Positions 18,271 through 30,668 of a stretch of DNA of 64,000 nucleotides are shown one piece after another. Each line of letters opens with the position of its first letter. Position 1 is the first letter of the stretch. Below the pieces are notes generated by a model. It searched no databases. It worked only from the letters and a program-made list of their open reading frames with translations, and had not been told where the DNA came from. The position numbers were made by a program, and so were the translations under genes. The DNA lies in assembly GCA_037501455.1 (NCBI GenBank), contig CM074863.1:9978001-10042000 (forward strand), written 5' to 3'. Source of the DNA: Lantana camara (Eukaryota > Streptophyta > Magnoliopsida > Lamiales > Verbenaceae).

Positions 18271-20144
18271 AACACAGAAATAGCTCAAGTTACCTGTCCA
18301 TGGAGATGCAAATGGTAGTTGCAGTTAACCAATGGAAATACCAACCAATTTGATGTTGAAACTGGTGATGTTGTCTTATGACTGAAACAAAATGTTGGAA
18401 CAAGGGAGAAATTGAGGGGTAGAAATATTAAATCCACACACAATCTTCATACTTGAGCTGGTAACGGCATAGAAGAGGGGAACTCTTTAAGATGGTTTGA
18501 CTGTAATTATAAGTATATTGCTGCCTCACTGTATTTGTAAAGGGTAGAAACTAGAAATATTAAGTCCACACACAATCTTCATATCACCTTTCCTAATTCT
18601 TTGTGTTTATTTTCGAATGAAAAGAATGCATTTTTTTGTGTCTTCCTTTTCAACTGGAGTTCGAGATTTGAATCATTCATATGTATATGAAAAGCTTACA
18701 GCTGAGATGACGGTCAAAAATTGGTTCAAAGGTATAGTAACTATTAAAATCAAGTAGCATGAAACAGAAATCTATTAGGAACTCAATTTCTTGGTTCTAT
18801 TATATAAATAGAGGAATTTCACTCAAGAACAATCATTTTGCTCTGAAAGGTCACAAATAAAGAATGAGCTCTATGCAATGCTTGAAGCTACCTACTCAAA
18901 ATTTTCGGTCTGAGGAAGTTACAAGCCAATTTGCCTTCCATGCAACTGAGGGCGACAAAAAAAAAAAGTTCGGTTCTCCAGCCTACTGATTGCAGCTGTC
19001 AAGTATGGTTGGGATAAAGATTAAGACACATGATTCAAGAACAAATATTTCTCTACCGTTGAAATTGTGCATACAAGACATTTTACAAATCAAATGGTTC
19101 ATGAGCTACTCCATCTTAAGGAGAAGACTTGAGGATGCCTTGGCTAAATAGACATGCGTTCTCTTCACTACAAAAAGATTGCAAAATAACATAAAATACT
19201 TATAAGGAAGTACCTTCCGGACGAAGACTTCATAGTTTTAGCCATCCATGATCGACTCTCTAGATGCATCGACCTATCTTTATCACCAAGACATGAGCAT
19301 GCATGAGGCCTGTAACACATCTGCCTCTGTTGAATCTCTAAGCATAACAACACTACTCTTTCTTGCTAGTAGTATATATTTTCCTAGCACAACCAAAAGA
19401 GGTTGATGAGAAATTTAATTTGAACTCAAATCTTAGGAAGGGCGTAAATGGGTCAAACCTTTATTGTAATAAGAGCTGGCAAGATATGAGAGGTGTACCC
19501 TGTTCCCATAAATGAAATCAATAGTTAATATCAGTTTAAAACCCAGTGAACTGCATCATGACAGTTGTGTTGCAAAATGGAATGACAGAAAAGGCCAAGA
19601 ATGAGAACGAAATATGGATAATTACACTAACACAACCTGAGTTCGAAAAATTACACAAACTCCCCCCAAAATGCCCAAAGATTTGGCCTAATATATGCTA
19701 TTATAGTCATGAATTTAAAGTCAAATATTGATTGGTAAGAGAATATTCATAAAAAGAATAGAGATGGGGTCATTAAAATTCATGGATCAAGAGGTAATGT
19801 AAATTCTTTGACAAGGGAAATTTTTGTAATTTCTCAAACCTCATGGGAAGCTTGTGTAATTCGATCCAACCTCAGGGTATTTCGGTGAAAGTATCCAAGA
19901 TTATATGATACATTTTATCTTAGAAATGTATAAAATGACAAAAGAAGCAGCATTGAAGCAACGGGAACAAAGCCGAAAACTCACACTTCTTCACTGCTTA
20001 AGGACGAAACACGGACACCTAAGCCCACACGTTGATGCAAATCTTTAACCACGTTTGCTCTCAATGAAGTCATCCAGGAAGGTAAAACACATTCCATGCA
20101 TCACTGAGACCTGTTTTGGTGAAAGAACTAACATATCCCATGGG
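18271..20144. other. Intergenic stretch with one MITE and a possible short gene
   Basis: No recognised protein. It includes a MITE-like element at 19616-19896 (GGATAATTACACTAAC... with complementary GTGTAATTCGATCC...GTATCC), without a clear target duplication. A TATA box (TATATAAAT, 18801-18809) precedes a 41-codon ORF at 18864-18989 described separately. Confidence 0.4.
18864..18989 (+). CDS. Candidate short ORF behind a TATA box
   Basis: ATG at 18864, 41 residues (starts MSSMQCLKLPTQNF, ends KKKKFGSPAY), stop TGA. A TATATAAAT box lies about 60 bp upstream, which would place a start site near 18830-18840. No homology recognised; chance occurrence is quite possible. Confidence 0.15.
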   Translation: MSSMQCLKLPTQNFRSEEVTSQFAFHATEGDKKKKFGSPAY

Positions 20145-20149
20145 AAATC

Positions 20150-21295
20150 TGTTGATCAAGAGGAGGGTGAATTGATCTTTCAGCTTTTCGACACAAAGTC
20201 TATTTTATCAACACTTTGAGCTAATAAGCTCAATCACAATTGTCAGAGTTGAGTTGGGCTTGAATCAAACTACTTAAAGATTCAAGACAAAGGTCTTGAC
20301 AGATCTTATGAGCACAAGTCTGTTAATACCAGTGGTACAACTTTCGTACCAGTCAGTGGATTCTTTCAAGCAATCACAACTTCAGTACTTGGTGAATGAG
20401 TGTTTGTTCAATGCAACACAAGCCTTTAACTAAGATCTCATTCACACAAAGATCATAACATTCATTAGCTCAACAAGAGCTCATTCAATAGAACAGATTG
20501 GCACAGTTATGATCATATCAGTAGCTCAAGCTTTGAGCAAAGTAAGTCCAAACCAGATAAAGAAAGGTAGGAACCGAGACAAGATGTTTATAGAGGTTTG
20601 GCCCCTAAGGTTGTGAATACACGAACCAAAGAGATTAATCCTCTACCTAAGTTTTTATACTTAGGATTTTGAACCTGCAACTTTATTGATATAGAAGATA
20701 CACAATACAAAACAAGCTCTGCTTGGTACCAACACACACAACTGATACTACCCAAGCCGGAGCACTCACAAAACAAACTCTGTTTGGTACCAATACACAC
20801 AACTGATACTCCCAAACCAGAGCACTCGGATAACCTTAGCTTAAGCTAACTGCCCACCAGAGATCACACACAAACGCGCTATAGGTGTACACACAAAAAC
20901 AGCAGCTTACAGCAATAAGGAAAATCAAGTTGTTTTGGAGAAGCTTCTTCTAATCATAGCTTTGAAGAAAAGGGCCTTTGCATCCTTTTGAATATTCAAA
21001 TTGGGCACGCCTTCCAAGATCTATTATTTTATTCCTCAAGAGATCAAATGCAAGTGGGAGAGAGTGAGGCTTTCACAAGATGATCGTTAGAGATCCTGCA
21101 TGGAAGATTCAAAAGTGTTTTTAAGTTAAGATTAAAATATTAAGCTCCTTGAAACCTGTGCAGCATATTTCAGCTATATTATTCTGGAATTATTCATTCC
21201 AGTGAGTGTTCCTGTTTTGCTGGAATGATTCGTTCCAGTGGATGTTCCTATGCAGCACTTTTTGTTTATCAAATCAAAACAATGGATGTTCAAAA
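20150..21295 (-). repeat. 3' LTR of the minus-strand retrotransposon
   Basis: About 1146 bp, a direct repeat of 30669-31788 with scattered differences. It is the more complete copy at the inner end (plus-strand TGTTGATCAAGAGGAGG). The other end has decayed (TTCAAAA instead of TTCAACA). Confidence 0.9.
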
Positions 21296-21758
21296 ATCTT
21301 CCCCTTTTTGATGATGACAAAAAGTGTTGTTCTTGTTGGGAAAGGTTGAGACTTCTCCTGCCTTCACGCTTTCTTTGACCAAGCTCCCCCTGTCTTCAAG
21401 CTTTCCATGTGATCTAGTTTCACCAAGCTCCCCCTGTCTCCAGGCTTTCCATGCGATCAAGTTTCCCTGTCAAATATAGAACAATACAAGTTTACCCGCT
21501 TGTGCATTTGTATCCAGCTCCCCCTGCAATAGGCATTTACTACAAAGAGTGCAATATAATATACAATAATGCTATTGTTTTAAGATGTTTGTCAAGTTCA
21601 ACTATCAAGTTCATAACAATTCTCAACTATAACACCTCCACCAATCAACAACACTACCATGTACTCTCCCCCTTCATCATCAAGAAGGGAACTCAAAGTC
21701 TTCGAGGCTTGATGTCATTTAGACGATCTGTGAGAGAGGAAAAACCAGTTTTGAGTCT

Positions 21759-22793
21759 TTACAAGGAGAGACAAAGTTCGTCAGCTGTGGCATTGAATTC
21801 CTTGTGTTTTTGTGCCATTTGAGCACGCTTTTCATGATCTGTTGTCTTGGTACTAGTGTGATACCAGTACCCTGTGAAGGAATCAAACTTGAGACCCAAG
21901 AGATGTAGAGTTGCTGAATCAAGACATTGATAACTTGTAGAGTTTTCTTTCCAATTTCTTGGAAAAGGAATGTTCTTGTGGGATTTGAGCACATGAGTGA
22001 GAAGCATGAAATATGGGAATCTTAAACCATTAGAGACATAGAAGTGCATATAGTGGATGATGATATGACCAAGATTGACATGGATGTTTTTCAAGAAGGC
22101 ATAAAGAAGAAATATGCAGACATGTTTCAGTTCAGAGAAGTGTTTGTCAGAAGATGATATTCCAGATAAAATGGAAGACCTGATGATTTCAAGAATGACT
22201 GCATGAGGAGGATGAAGAATTTGAGAGGAAAGTTCCCAATTTTCAACATCTTTACCATCCCAAAGTAAGAGCTTTGCTTCTTCCCAATTCAATGCATCAT
22301 TTTCAGAAATTGTATGCAGCTCAAAGAACTTAATACCGGTGTTGGGACATCCAATGATCGAGTTAATAGATTTAGTAGTAAGACATATCTCTTGACCCAA
22401 CACACATGACTTCACCAGTGAGCAAGATCCATCAATTTCTTTGAAAAATTGAGCATTAGCATAGAATAAAGTGCATAACATGGGATAGACAGGTTCATCA
22501 ATTTGCATAAGCTTGAGCCATCCTAATTCATAAAATTTGTCACTTAGGCCAGACTGGTACAATTCAGGAAGTTTGATTGTCATACCTCTATACCATTTTC
22601 TTACCAGAAGCTTCTCAGTGAAAACAAGGAATGCTTCGTCAATTTTGAACAAGGTAGCAGGATCAACTGATTGAATTGTGAGATCTGAGGTATCCCTTTC
22701 AATTTCATCTTGAGCTGGCTGAGTTTCATTCCCGGTACACAGCCATGGTGAGGTGATTTGCTCAGATGAGGAAGATAATGACCTATTTTCCAT
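21759..22793 (-). CDS. Plant-transposon-protein-like ORF (accessory ORF of retrotransposon)
   Basis: From the ATG at 22793 the frame has 344 residues; in-frame codons extend to 22934. Recognisable features are YPMLCTLFYANAQFFKEIDG, LTTKSINSIIGCPNTGIKFF and NWEEAKLLLWDG, the pattern of the uncharacterised 'putative plant transposon protein' domain often found near Gypsy/Copia elements. Much of the remainder is hydrophobic helix (HVCIFLLYAFLKNIHVNLGH, IIIHYMHFYVSN). It lies where Sirevirus-type elements carry an extra ORF, between pol and the 3' LTR. No role is established. The frame is intact while the rest of the element is degraded. Confidence 0.6.
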   Translation of the reverse strand: MENRSLSSSSEQITSPWLCTGNETQPAQDEIERDTSDLTIQSVDPATLFKIDEAFLVFTEKLLVRKWYRGMTIKLPELYQSGLSDKFYELGWLKLMQIDEPVYPMLCTLFYANAQFFKEIDGSCSLVKSCVLGQEICLTTKSINSIIGCPNTGIKFFELHTISENDALNWEEAKLLLWDGKDVENWELSSQILHPPHAVILEIIRSSILSGISSSDKHFSELKHVCIFLLYAFLKNIHVNLGHIIIHYMHFYVSNGLRFPYFMLLTHVLKSHKNIPFPRNWKENSTSYQCLDSATLHLLGLKFDSFTGYWYHTSTKTTDHEKRAQMAQKHKEFNATADELCLSL

Positions 22794-25700
22794 CCTTTGA
22801 CCTTTAGGAAGAGGGTTTGTAAATGTGTTTATTTGAAGAATGATTTTTGAAGAGTAATCTTTGAAGAATGGTGAGGTGAGGTTGTGTAAATATTCTCCAG
22901 ACTTGAGCAAGGCATTAAATTGCACAACAACCAAGGCACCAAGAAGGTTGAAAATTGCCCAACCACTTGTTGATCAAGAGGGTTGAAAATTTGTTCAACA
23001 AAGCTATATCTGAGTGAGTATGTGGTTGACAAGTGTAAGGGCAATTTTATCACATGTGGGTGGAAGGAGTGAAAAATATTGATTATGAGAGGTATGAGTC
23101 AAAGGGTCAGATAGATAATGCTCTTGACCAGTTTAGTCAAGGACAATTGGGTTCATTTTATACCAGACAAAGTTCCACTCAAATTTTTGGTAGTCAAGTT
23201 GATGAGAAGAACAACAGATTATTCTTTGAACAGTGCCCATCCTTTTTCCAGGATATAAATTGTGACTTTGTAACCCATGAGAGCAAGATGATGATGATGG
23301 CTTGACTCAAGAAACACCGAATAGTAAGATCCTCAAGATATATAAGTGTCTACACACTTGGATGTTCAACAATGTGCATGATGGATTGGAACAAGTGACC
23401 TCAATGCAGTTTAATTTCCAATGAGCATGATGGAGCAAATTCATCAGTCAAGTGATTTGTACATTTACACATAGGCAACGATTGATCAATCACAGAAGTG
23501 ATGAGTTTAAACTCAATGATTTTATATGAGATAATTACCCATTTGCAGCAGGAAGTATGTGAGTGAGTTAAGACAAGAAAGCACATATGTGGAATTATTA
23601 TGTTGATCAAGTCATGCAATATGAAGACATCAGAGATTATTCAAGTTTTAATGACAGTGCAAGATGCAAGCATGTTTAAGTAGTGAAGCAATGATTGCCA
23701 CATATTCAAGTAATTCAATAGACTGATTGTCTTGACTTGTGCATGAGTTAAATTGAGCTAGATTGAGGCAGATGAATCTTTGAAGCTTTTCGAATGCATG
23801 TAAAGACATGGATGTGATTGGTTAGGTTTCCAAGATTTAATATCAGATGCTTAAAGATAAGATCAATACCCAATTCATGCAACTCAAATATGCATTGTTT
23901 TCTTCCAAAGAGTGGTTTTGTTACAAGGGATCTTTTTTAAATCATCAAACAGAGCACATAAGTTTGGGACACAGATTTGACACCATGCATTGACAGCTTT
24001 GCAGAATGATCCTTAGGGAATCAATGATGGACTCAAAGTAACATCATGATGAAGTATGTGATGGGTTAATGACAATGCAAATCACTTTGAGCAATTAACA
24101 ACTTATATCACAGGAGTTATAACTAATCAACCAGTTTTTAAACTTCTTTTTAGAATCAAGCTCCTTTTCAATATGACTTAAGATAGATACATGCAATACT
24201 TTAAACAGATTTGTTTCAAGTTCTTTTACTGAGCATTATCAAGATGCAGGGAAGAGCAGTGGAACAATTTGTACCAACTCGTAACAGGGGAGACAACACT
24301 AAATGTTGATCTTATCAGAGCTCTTTGGATTGAGAAGGAAATATTCAAGACCAGATTTTGGCAGAGAAAGTTCAATGACACTACAAAAAAATTCATTTTT
24401 TGTGACAAAATATTTGTGAGTAAATTCCATTTTGTCATATATAAGTATGATATTATGAAGAATTATAACTTTGTCATAATAAATTCTATTTTTTGTAACA
24501 AATTTTATTTTTCTCACAATAAGATAAGCTATTATGAGAAAATATGATTTTACTCACAAAAAAAATTGTTTTTCCTCAAAATAACTTACCAACTTAATAT
24601 GACAAAAACAATTTCTCACCAAATACCACATTCTTTCATTTTAGTAGCCCAATTTTTTTTTTCACCGGTTTCCCCCCAAAAAATTCCCTCCAATATTTTG
24701 TTTATTTGTCACAAAAAGCCTTTTAATTTTCCTATCATATCAAAACGACGTAGTTTTGAAATTTCAACATAAGCTTAATTATTGTATTTTTACCACTTTT
24801 CCTATCTCAATTTTCAGTCTCACCTCTATCCCACTTTTCACTTCTCACTTTGGGCAAGAACCGAAGACTTCCGGAAAGAACCGACGGTGAGAGGTGGTGA
24901 TGCAGAGAGATAACCAGAAGAGGATGCATTTTACTTAACGATCTTCTCCACAGGATTAATTGAAAAATTTTATGGTATTGATCATCCTTACCTTCTCTCT
25001 TTTTCAATATTCCACGCTGTTACGCACACAGTTTTCAGGCGAAGAACATAAATATAGAATATTCTGAATAGGATGGCCAGAAAGCCAAAATTTTGATGTG
25101 GGTTTTCGATATATGGAAGAAAAGGATAATTTGTTTTGCGAAATTGTGAGGTTTTTGAATTTGAAGTACCTTACGTTACATGAAGCTGAAGCTAGAGACA
25201 CACCATGGAAGTTTGGAGCTTTTATTGTCAAAATAAATTATAAAGATATCTGTTTTAGGCCTTTACAGTATGTTTTGTTCATATAATTTGCATTTATATT
25301 GCCCTTTTGGTTTTATTGATTGGTTCCGGTAACTTAACTCGTGCCCTAAATATTAGTTCTTGACAATATTTGCAGAAATTCATTTTGGGTGTCTTTCTGC
25401 TTCTCATTTACAGGAGAATTAGATGGCAATTATTCTCTCTGGAAGCACATGGTTACTCAATGGGGAGTTCAGCATCAATTGGTGCTAAGACCCTCTATTG
25501 CATGTAAAGTATCAGCATATCATCATTGGTAAGCATTCTCTTTCTTATTTTCTTTTGAAACTATTGAGAAATGTGCTTTTCTGTATGTTGTGTTTGATTT
25601 TCTTGGAACCTTGCATGTTGCTCATTGAGGATATCTTAATACATTTTCTAGATGAAATTCCGAGCTCAATGTTTTAATGATTTATTGTTCTTGTTGTCTG

Positions 25701-25867
25701 CTATATCTACAATGATTGAGTCTATTTTTTTTTACTCTAAGACTATTTAGCAACTAGCCATCTCGGTCAAACCTTATCAATGGAGGAATGGTAGATTTTG
25801 ATTAGTTGATTCTTTACTTTGTTTTTGTGTGTGCTAAATCTTAAAATACTATACTTCCTGTATTATT

Positions 25868-28100
25868 GACTACGTAAGAAGACTGACAGGTGTCGAATCC
25901 GTCAAAAATAATTAAAATACCTATTTAACGACTAAACACAGAGTATAGTGCAAACAGGGTCGATCCACAGAGACTGGTTGATTTATTTCTAACAATTCCA
26001 AGTTATTCACGAGAAGTAAAAATTAAAAGGGGGGTTTTCGATTATTATAACTAAAGTATGCAATTAAAATAAAATAACAAAAATTAGAAACTAACTAAAA
26101 TTAAGCAAGTAAGATCACGTAGGATTAAATCAATCAGAGGGAGAATTACCTAGCCAGGGATATTCGATTCGAATTGTTATATTGATCATTGACTCAAGGA
26201 TAAATTCAAGTTATTCAGACAGATTGGCTATAGTTGATAGAGACACTCGACTCAACCTCATTTTTACTTAATTAATCGGATAACCTAGAGACACTCGACA
26301 GTTATCTTCCCTAACAAATTCATAACCCCTAGAGACACTCGACAGGATTTAATGAATTCGCAGCATTAAGAACTATAAAAACACCAATCCTAATTAACCA
26401 AGTCGTGACACACGCAAGATTTAAATTAGATTATCAAATCCCTTAGTGAACGAGGAATTCTATCGCTAAAACCCTGTCACTAATTTACCACCTTTTATCA
26501 ATCAAACTCTACTACACTTCAAGCATCATGAATGGCTATATGCAAATTAAAACAACCTAGAGATCGTGCACTATCCCGAAATTGCCTAATCACAATAAAC
26601 ACGAAACGCGGAGATAAGATAAATACCTAAATAAACATGAATTAATAAAAACGCTTAGGTCTCACAATATCCAAAATCGAATCTATAATCCCTAGCTAGA
26701 TAATTAATAACTTAGCTACTAAAATCCATAAAAACAATAGAGGAATTCTTTAACATAAATAAACTAAATTATCTAAGAAGCAAAGAAATAAGATAAAGAA
26801 AGAAAAGCTCTATGGAGATCGCCGGAACATGCTCCAGGAATACTCCTCAAGTGTTGCGTGTCGTCTCTACCCGAAGCTCTTGCGTTAAAGTCTTTTCCTC
26901 TTTCCCAAAGTTGCTGCCAAATAAATATAAGCCCTCCAAGACTTTGTTTCGTAGCCTCCAAGTCATCCCCAAAGCAGGCTTCTCTATTCCTATCTCAAAA
27001 GCAATGGGCAAGCCCACTTTACCAAGAAATCAAGGCCCAAAAGCCAATTAAAATTAATTGCTTCGCATGTGCTGCATGCATGCAAGAACTTTAATTCCAA
27101 TAATATCCAATACTTTCCAATAATTTCCATGCAGCAACAAGTCTCTTCAAGTCGCGACTAACTTCAAAGATCAATGGGGTTTCACTTTCGCATTGCTTTC
27201 CTTCAAAATGATCAATTTGTTTCAATTTCGCATTCGAATCCCAATTCTACAATTAAAACAATAAAGTATTAATCCTCTCAAAATTAAATCTAATAAAAGC
27301 ACTAAATGGGACTAAAATTCAATCATAAAGAAGACGAAATAATGAGTTATCAAATCCCCCCACACTAGCCATTTACTCGTCCTCGAGGAATCATGAAAAT
27401 CAAATGGAAACAATACCACCCATCAAACACAATCACAAAGGCAATCATCGAATTCTCGCCTAAATAAGTCTAGCTCATCAACACACTACTTAATTGCACA
27501 AAACTCAACAAATTAGTATAAATAACATACCCTCGTGTAGTGTAGTGTGAATTGAACGAAAGAATGTACAAAGACTAGATTGATTAGTCTATGGTTTTCG
27601 CCTAAGTTCCAATTATCAACTTCGAATGCATCCTTCACTCCAATCTCCACTAATATAGTTAACTCATGACTTGGGATCGATAGGTCTTTCGAGCTTGTAA
27701 TGTAGGCTTGGGTTAAGGTTGAGAAATTTTGGAATTAGTGGCTAACACACCAAGCTTACACATTTTACAACAAAAAAAAACCATGGTATTTCCCTTTTCA
27801 TCTACCGGACTCCCTTACTTTGCTTTAAACAACTAATTTCCCTCCTTTTCATATCAAATACACTCTCACTTTCTTATTTTCTCTTTTTGTATTTTTTTCT
27901 ATTTTTTTTTTTTCTGCTCATTTTTTTTTCTTTCTTTTGACTTCTTTTCCTTTCATCACTCTTTTTCTTTATTTTCAACATTGCACAATCTCTCAACTTT
28001 TTTTTTTTTTTTTCTCTTCTTCACCAAGGATAATAAGGAGTCTAAAGACATCTAAAAATTCATACCCAAAATGAGCAAGCAAGGTGTGATTCAAAGTAGG
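25868..28100. repeat. Unclassified interspersed repeat nested in the CACTA element
   Basis: Starts near GACTGACAGGTGTCGAATCC, followed by GGGTCGATCCACAGAGACTG and repeated 'CTAGAGACACTCGACA' phrases (about 26240-26345). It includes CCCCCCACACTAGCCATTTA near 27355 and a long T/C-rich tract near 27840-28020. Such phrases recur in plant genomes in non-coding LTR-element derivatives. Boundaries are approximate. No coding domain. Confidence 0.4.
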
Positions 28101-28930
28101 GTAGAAAAATAATGTCGTGCATCGGCTTGTAATGTGGCTAAGAAGAAAATTTGCACAACATTCAGGCTCAGCGGGGTCAAAAAGGATAATTTTATTTGTG
28201 AAAAGATCAAGAAAAGGCTTACCACCGACAACGATTGCCTAAGTCACTTCCCAAATCAATCGTTAACTAAAAATTTCGCGTCGAAGGAAGCTAAGATGCA
28301 TTCTAATCAATTTTTAGACATAGATAGAACTTATGTTGTCTTTGTTTTGTTTGGAGATATAGCCTTTTGATAGACTATGTACATACATAGAACTTATGTT
28401 GCATTGGTCTTGTTTAAATAATGCAACAAGATAGCCTTTTTGTAACTACATGTTAGCAACATTGCTCAGCCATTGGATGACATTGTATATATAAATGACT
28501 TATTCTTGATGATTCAAGTACAAATTTGTTTGATTATTATGGATTATTAGTTTCAAGAGCTGAAATTGATTTCTCTATTGATGAAATGCAGAATATGTGG
28601 ATCTCATGATTTATTTATAAAATTACTAAATAAACAAATTATTATCCTAATTATATTTTATTTGTGAGGAAATAATTACTCACATTAAGATTTCAATAAA
28701 TTAATTAGTATATCTAAATTAAATATGTGACAAATATTTTGTCGTACTTGTTAAATTTTTGTGGGGAAAAATCATTAATTGTGAGAAAATTATTCGTCAT
28801 AAAAACACATAATTTTAAACTATTTAATCACTCTTTTGTGAGAGAATACCCCTTTTTGTGACAAAATTTTGAGATAATGTGAGAAAAAAGTTGTCATAAA
28901 AAATTAGATATTGTGAGGAAAGTTATTCGT

Positions 28931-28982
28931 CGCATTAGGTTATTGTGACAAAATAGAAATTTTGTCACAATAACCTAATGCG
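28931..28982. repeat. Perfect 24-bp hairpin in the CACTA subterminal region
   Basis: Arms 28931-28954 and 28959-28982 are exact complements around a 4-base AGAA loop. Each arm holds the TTGTGACAAAAT motif. Confidence 0.85.
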
Positions 28983-29388
28983 AGGGTGATATTGTGAGGA
29001 ACCTGTGACGAATTTTTTTTATCACAAAATCTAATTGTGACAAAATTTTGATTTTTCCCAACAAATAATTTTATCACAATAAATCAATTTTTTTGTAGTG
29101 TGAATGTACAAGAATTTTAAACAGCCAATCATCTTTGAATTTTTCGTGATCATGAAAGAACAGTCTTATCATGTGATCAATTACCATGCAAAAGCAGATA
29201 ATTTCAAGTAGCGCAAGAACTCATGAAACATTTTAAACTCAGGAACATAACAATCAAAATCTTCAACACAAAAATTCAACAAGAGACCTATGAAGGATGG
29301 TACCACAACATATCCACTGATACTCTTACCTTTCTTGGTATCAGTGGTACCTTTGCTACCTGTTTCAAGGTTTTGGTGAGACTGGAAC

Positions 29389-30668
29389 TCATTTGGTATT
29401 TCTTTGGTGTCTTAGGTCCCTTTCTCTGTTACCTGCAAAGTGTGAAACATTTCCTGATACCCTTTGTGTTTTGGGTCCTTCATTGTTAGTTCTTGAGGGA
29501 GGACTTTTTTGAGTCCAGCTTCTCTTAGTTTTCAGCTTTCTTGGATAGGAGCAGTTGTTGGCATAATGCCCAAATGTATTACATTTAAAGCAGTGAACTC
29601 TTGATTCTTGGACTCTAGAAGGTCTGAAGTGATGTGTACTTCTATTGAAGTTCAAGTAGGAATTTTCTTGAGAAAGCTTTTCAATCTCCATTTTTAAGAT
29701 ATTTTTCTCAAATCTTAAGTTGTCAAATATCTTATCAAAGCGTTGTTGGAGATTAAACATTTCTTTAAGCAAACCAAAGATTTTGCATTCAAGCGACTTA
29801 TTTCTAGCAGTTAATTGTTCAATATTTTCCCTATATTGAGCTTCAACATCAATAGAGCAAGCTTCATTTTCAGAGTCTCAAGAATAAGATGTGGAAGAGT
29901 TTGTACCTGAATGTACCTGACTATTTGCCATAAGCCCGAGACAATCTTCCTCATTCTCATTGGTTCTGAGTTTGAATCACTCCAAGTTACTTTGAACGAG
30001 GTATGCTTCTTTTCCTTCTTGAAATGTTCTTTCAGCTTGGGGTACTCAGGCCTGATGTATCCGGCTTCCCCTCAGTTGTGACACACAATGTCGTTGATGT
30101 TGGACGAGCTGGAGTCAGGCTTCTTATCAGTGCTGGCTCTTCGGAATCTGTTTTTGACATACGCTAGTTGCTTGAGACTCCTTGTAATAAGAGCAATTTC
30201 TTCATCGATTTTGTCTTCTTGCTCATCTACATCTTCACAATCAGCATCCATATTTGTGCTGAAGGCAATGTTCTTCTTAGCTTCAGAGCTTTCTTCTTTT
30301 GGTAACAATGCAAGCTCATGAGATGTTAAAGACCCAATGAGCTGACAATTGTCATCCTTGTAAGATCCTTTGCTTCATGAATGACCGTGACTTTGGGAGT
30401 CCATTCCTTGGGAAGGGATCTGAGAATCTTTCGAACTTGATCCTCCTCCGGTACAGCCTTTCCAAGTGCAAACATTTTGTTAACAATCTCCATGAAGTTT
30501 GCATACATCTCGCTGATTGTCTCTTCATCCTTCATTCGGAACATTTCGTACCGGTGGTTCAGCAGGGCCAGTCTCTCCTGACGAACTTGGGAAGATCCTT
30601 CATGCGTGACCTGCAACATTTCCCACATGTCTTTAGCTGTGTCACAAATACTGACACGATTGTACTCA
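29389..30668 (-). pseudogene. Retrotransposon gag (UBN2-type) with zinc knuckles, broken
   Basis: Reading leftward from the LTR: CDTAKDMWEMLQVTHEG, RYEMFRMKDEETISEMY and ANFMEIVNKMFALGK are the UBN2 gag core of Copia-type elements. A first zinc knuckle region follows (IVCHN, stop, GEAGYIRPEYPKLKEHF), in which the second Cys is a stop codon and the last Cys is Tyr. Further on, 29389-29772 encodes a coiled-coil-like segment and an intact CCHC knuckle (CFKCNTFGHYANNC). Gag packages element RNA. Internal stops and the missing N-terminus make it non-functional. Confidence 0.8.

Larger units (their letters stand above)
24379..29100. mobile_element. 4.7-kb non-autonomous CACTA (En/Spm) element
   Basis: The two ends carry perfect 15-bp inverted repeats CACTACAAAAAAATT. 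They are flanked by the 3-bp duplication TGA (24376-24378 and 29101-29103), as expected for CACTA elements. Both subterminal regions (about 24395-24600 and 28700-29090) are packed with TTGTGACAAAAT-like motifs in both orientations, the usual TnpA-type binding arrays. No TNP2/TnpD transposase was seen. A short exon-like piece lies at about 25098-25280 (MGFRYMEEKDNLFCEIVRFL), without known homology. An unrelated repeat occupies about 25868-28100. Confidence 0.92.

Noticed and set aside
23054..23305. 83-residue plus-strand ORF inside the minus-strand retrotransposon
   Set aside because: Opposite to the element's coding strand, no domain, not conserved with anything I recognise.
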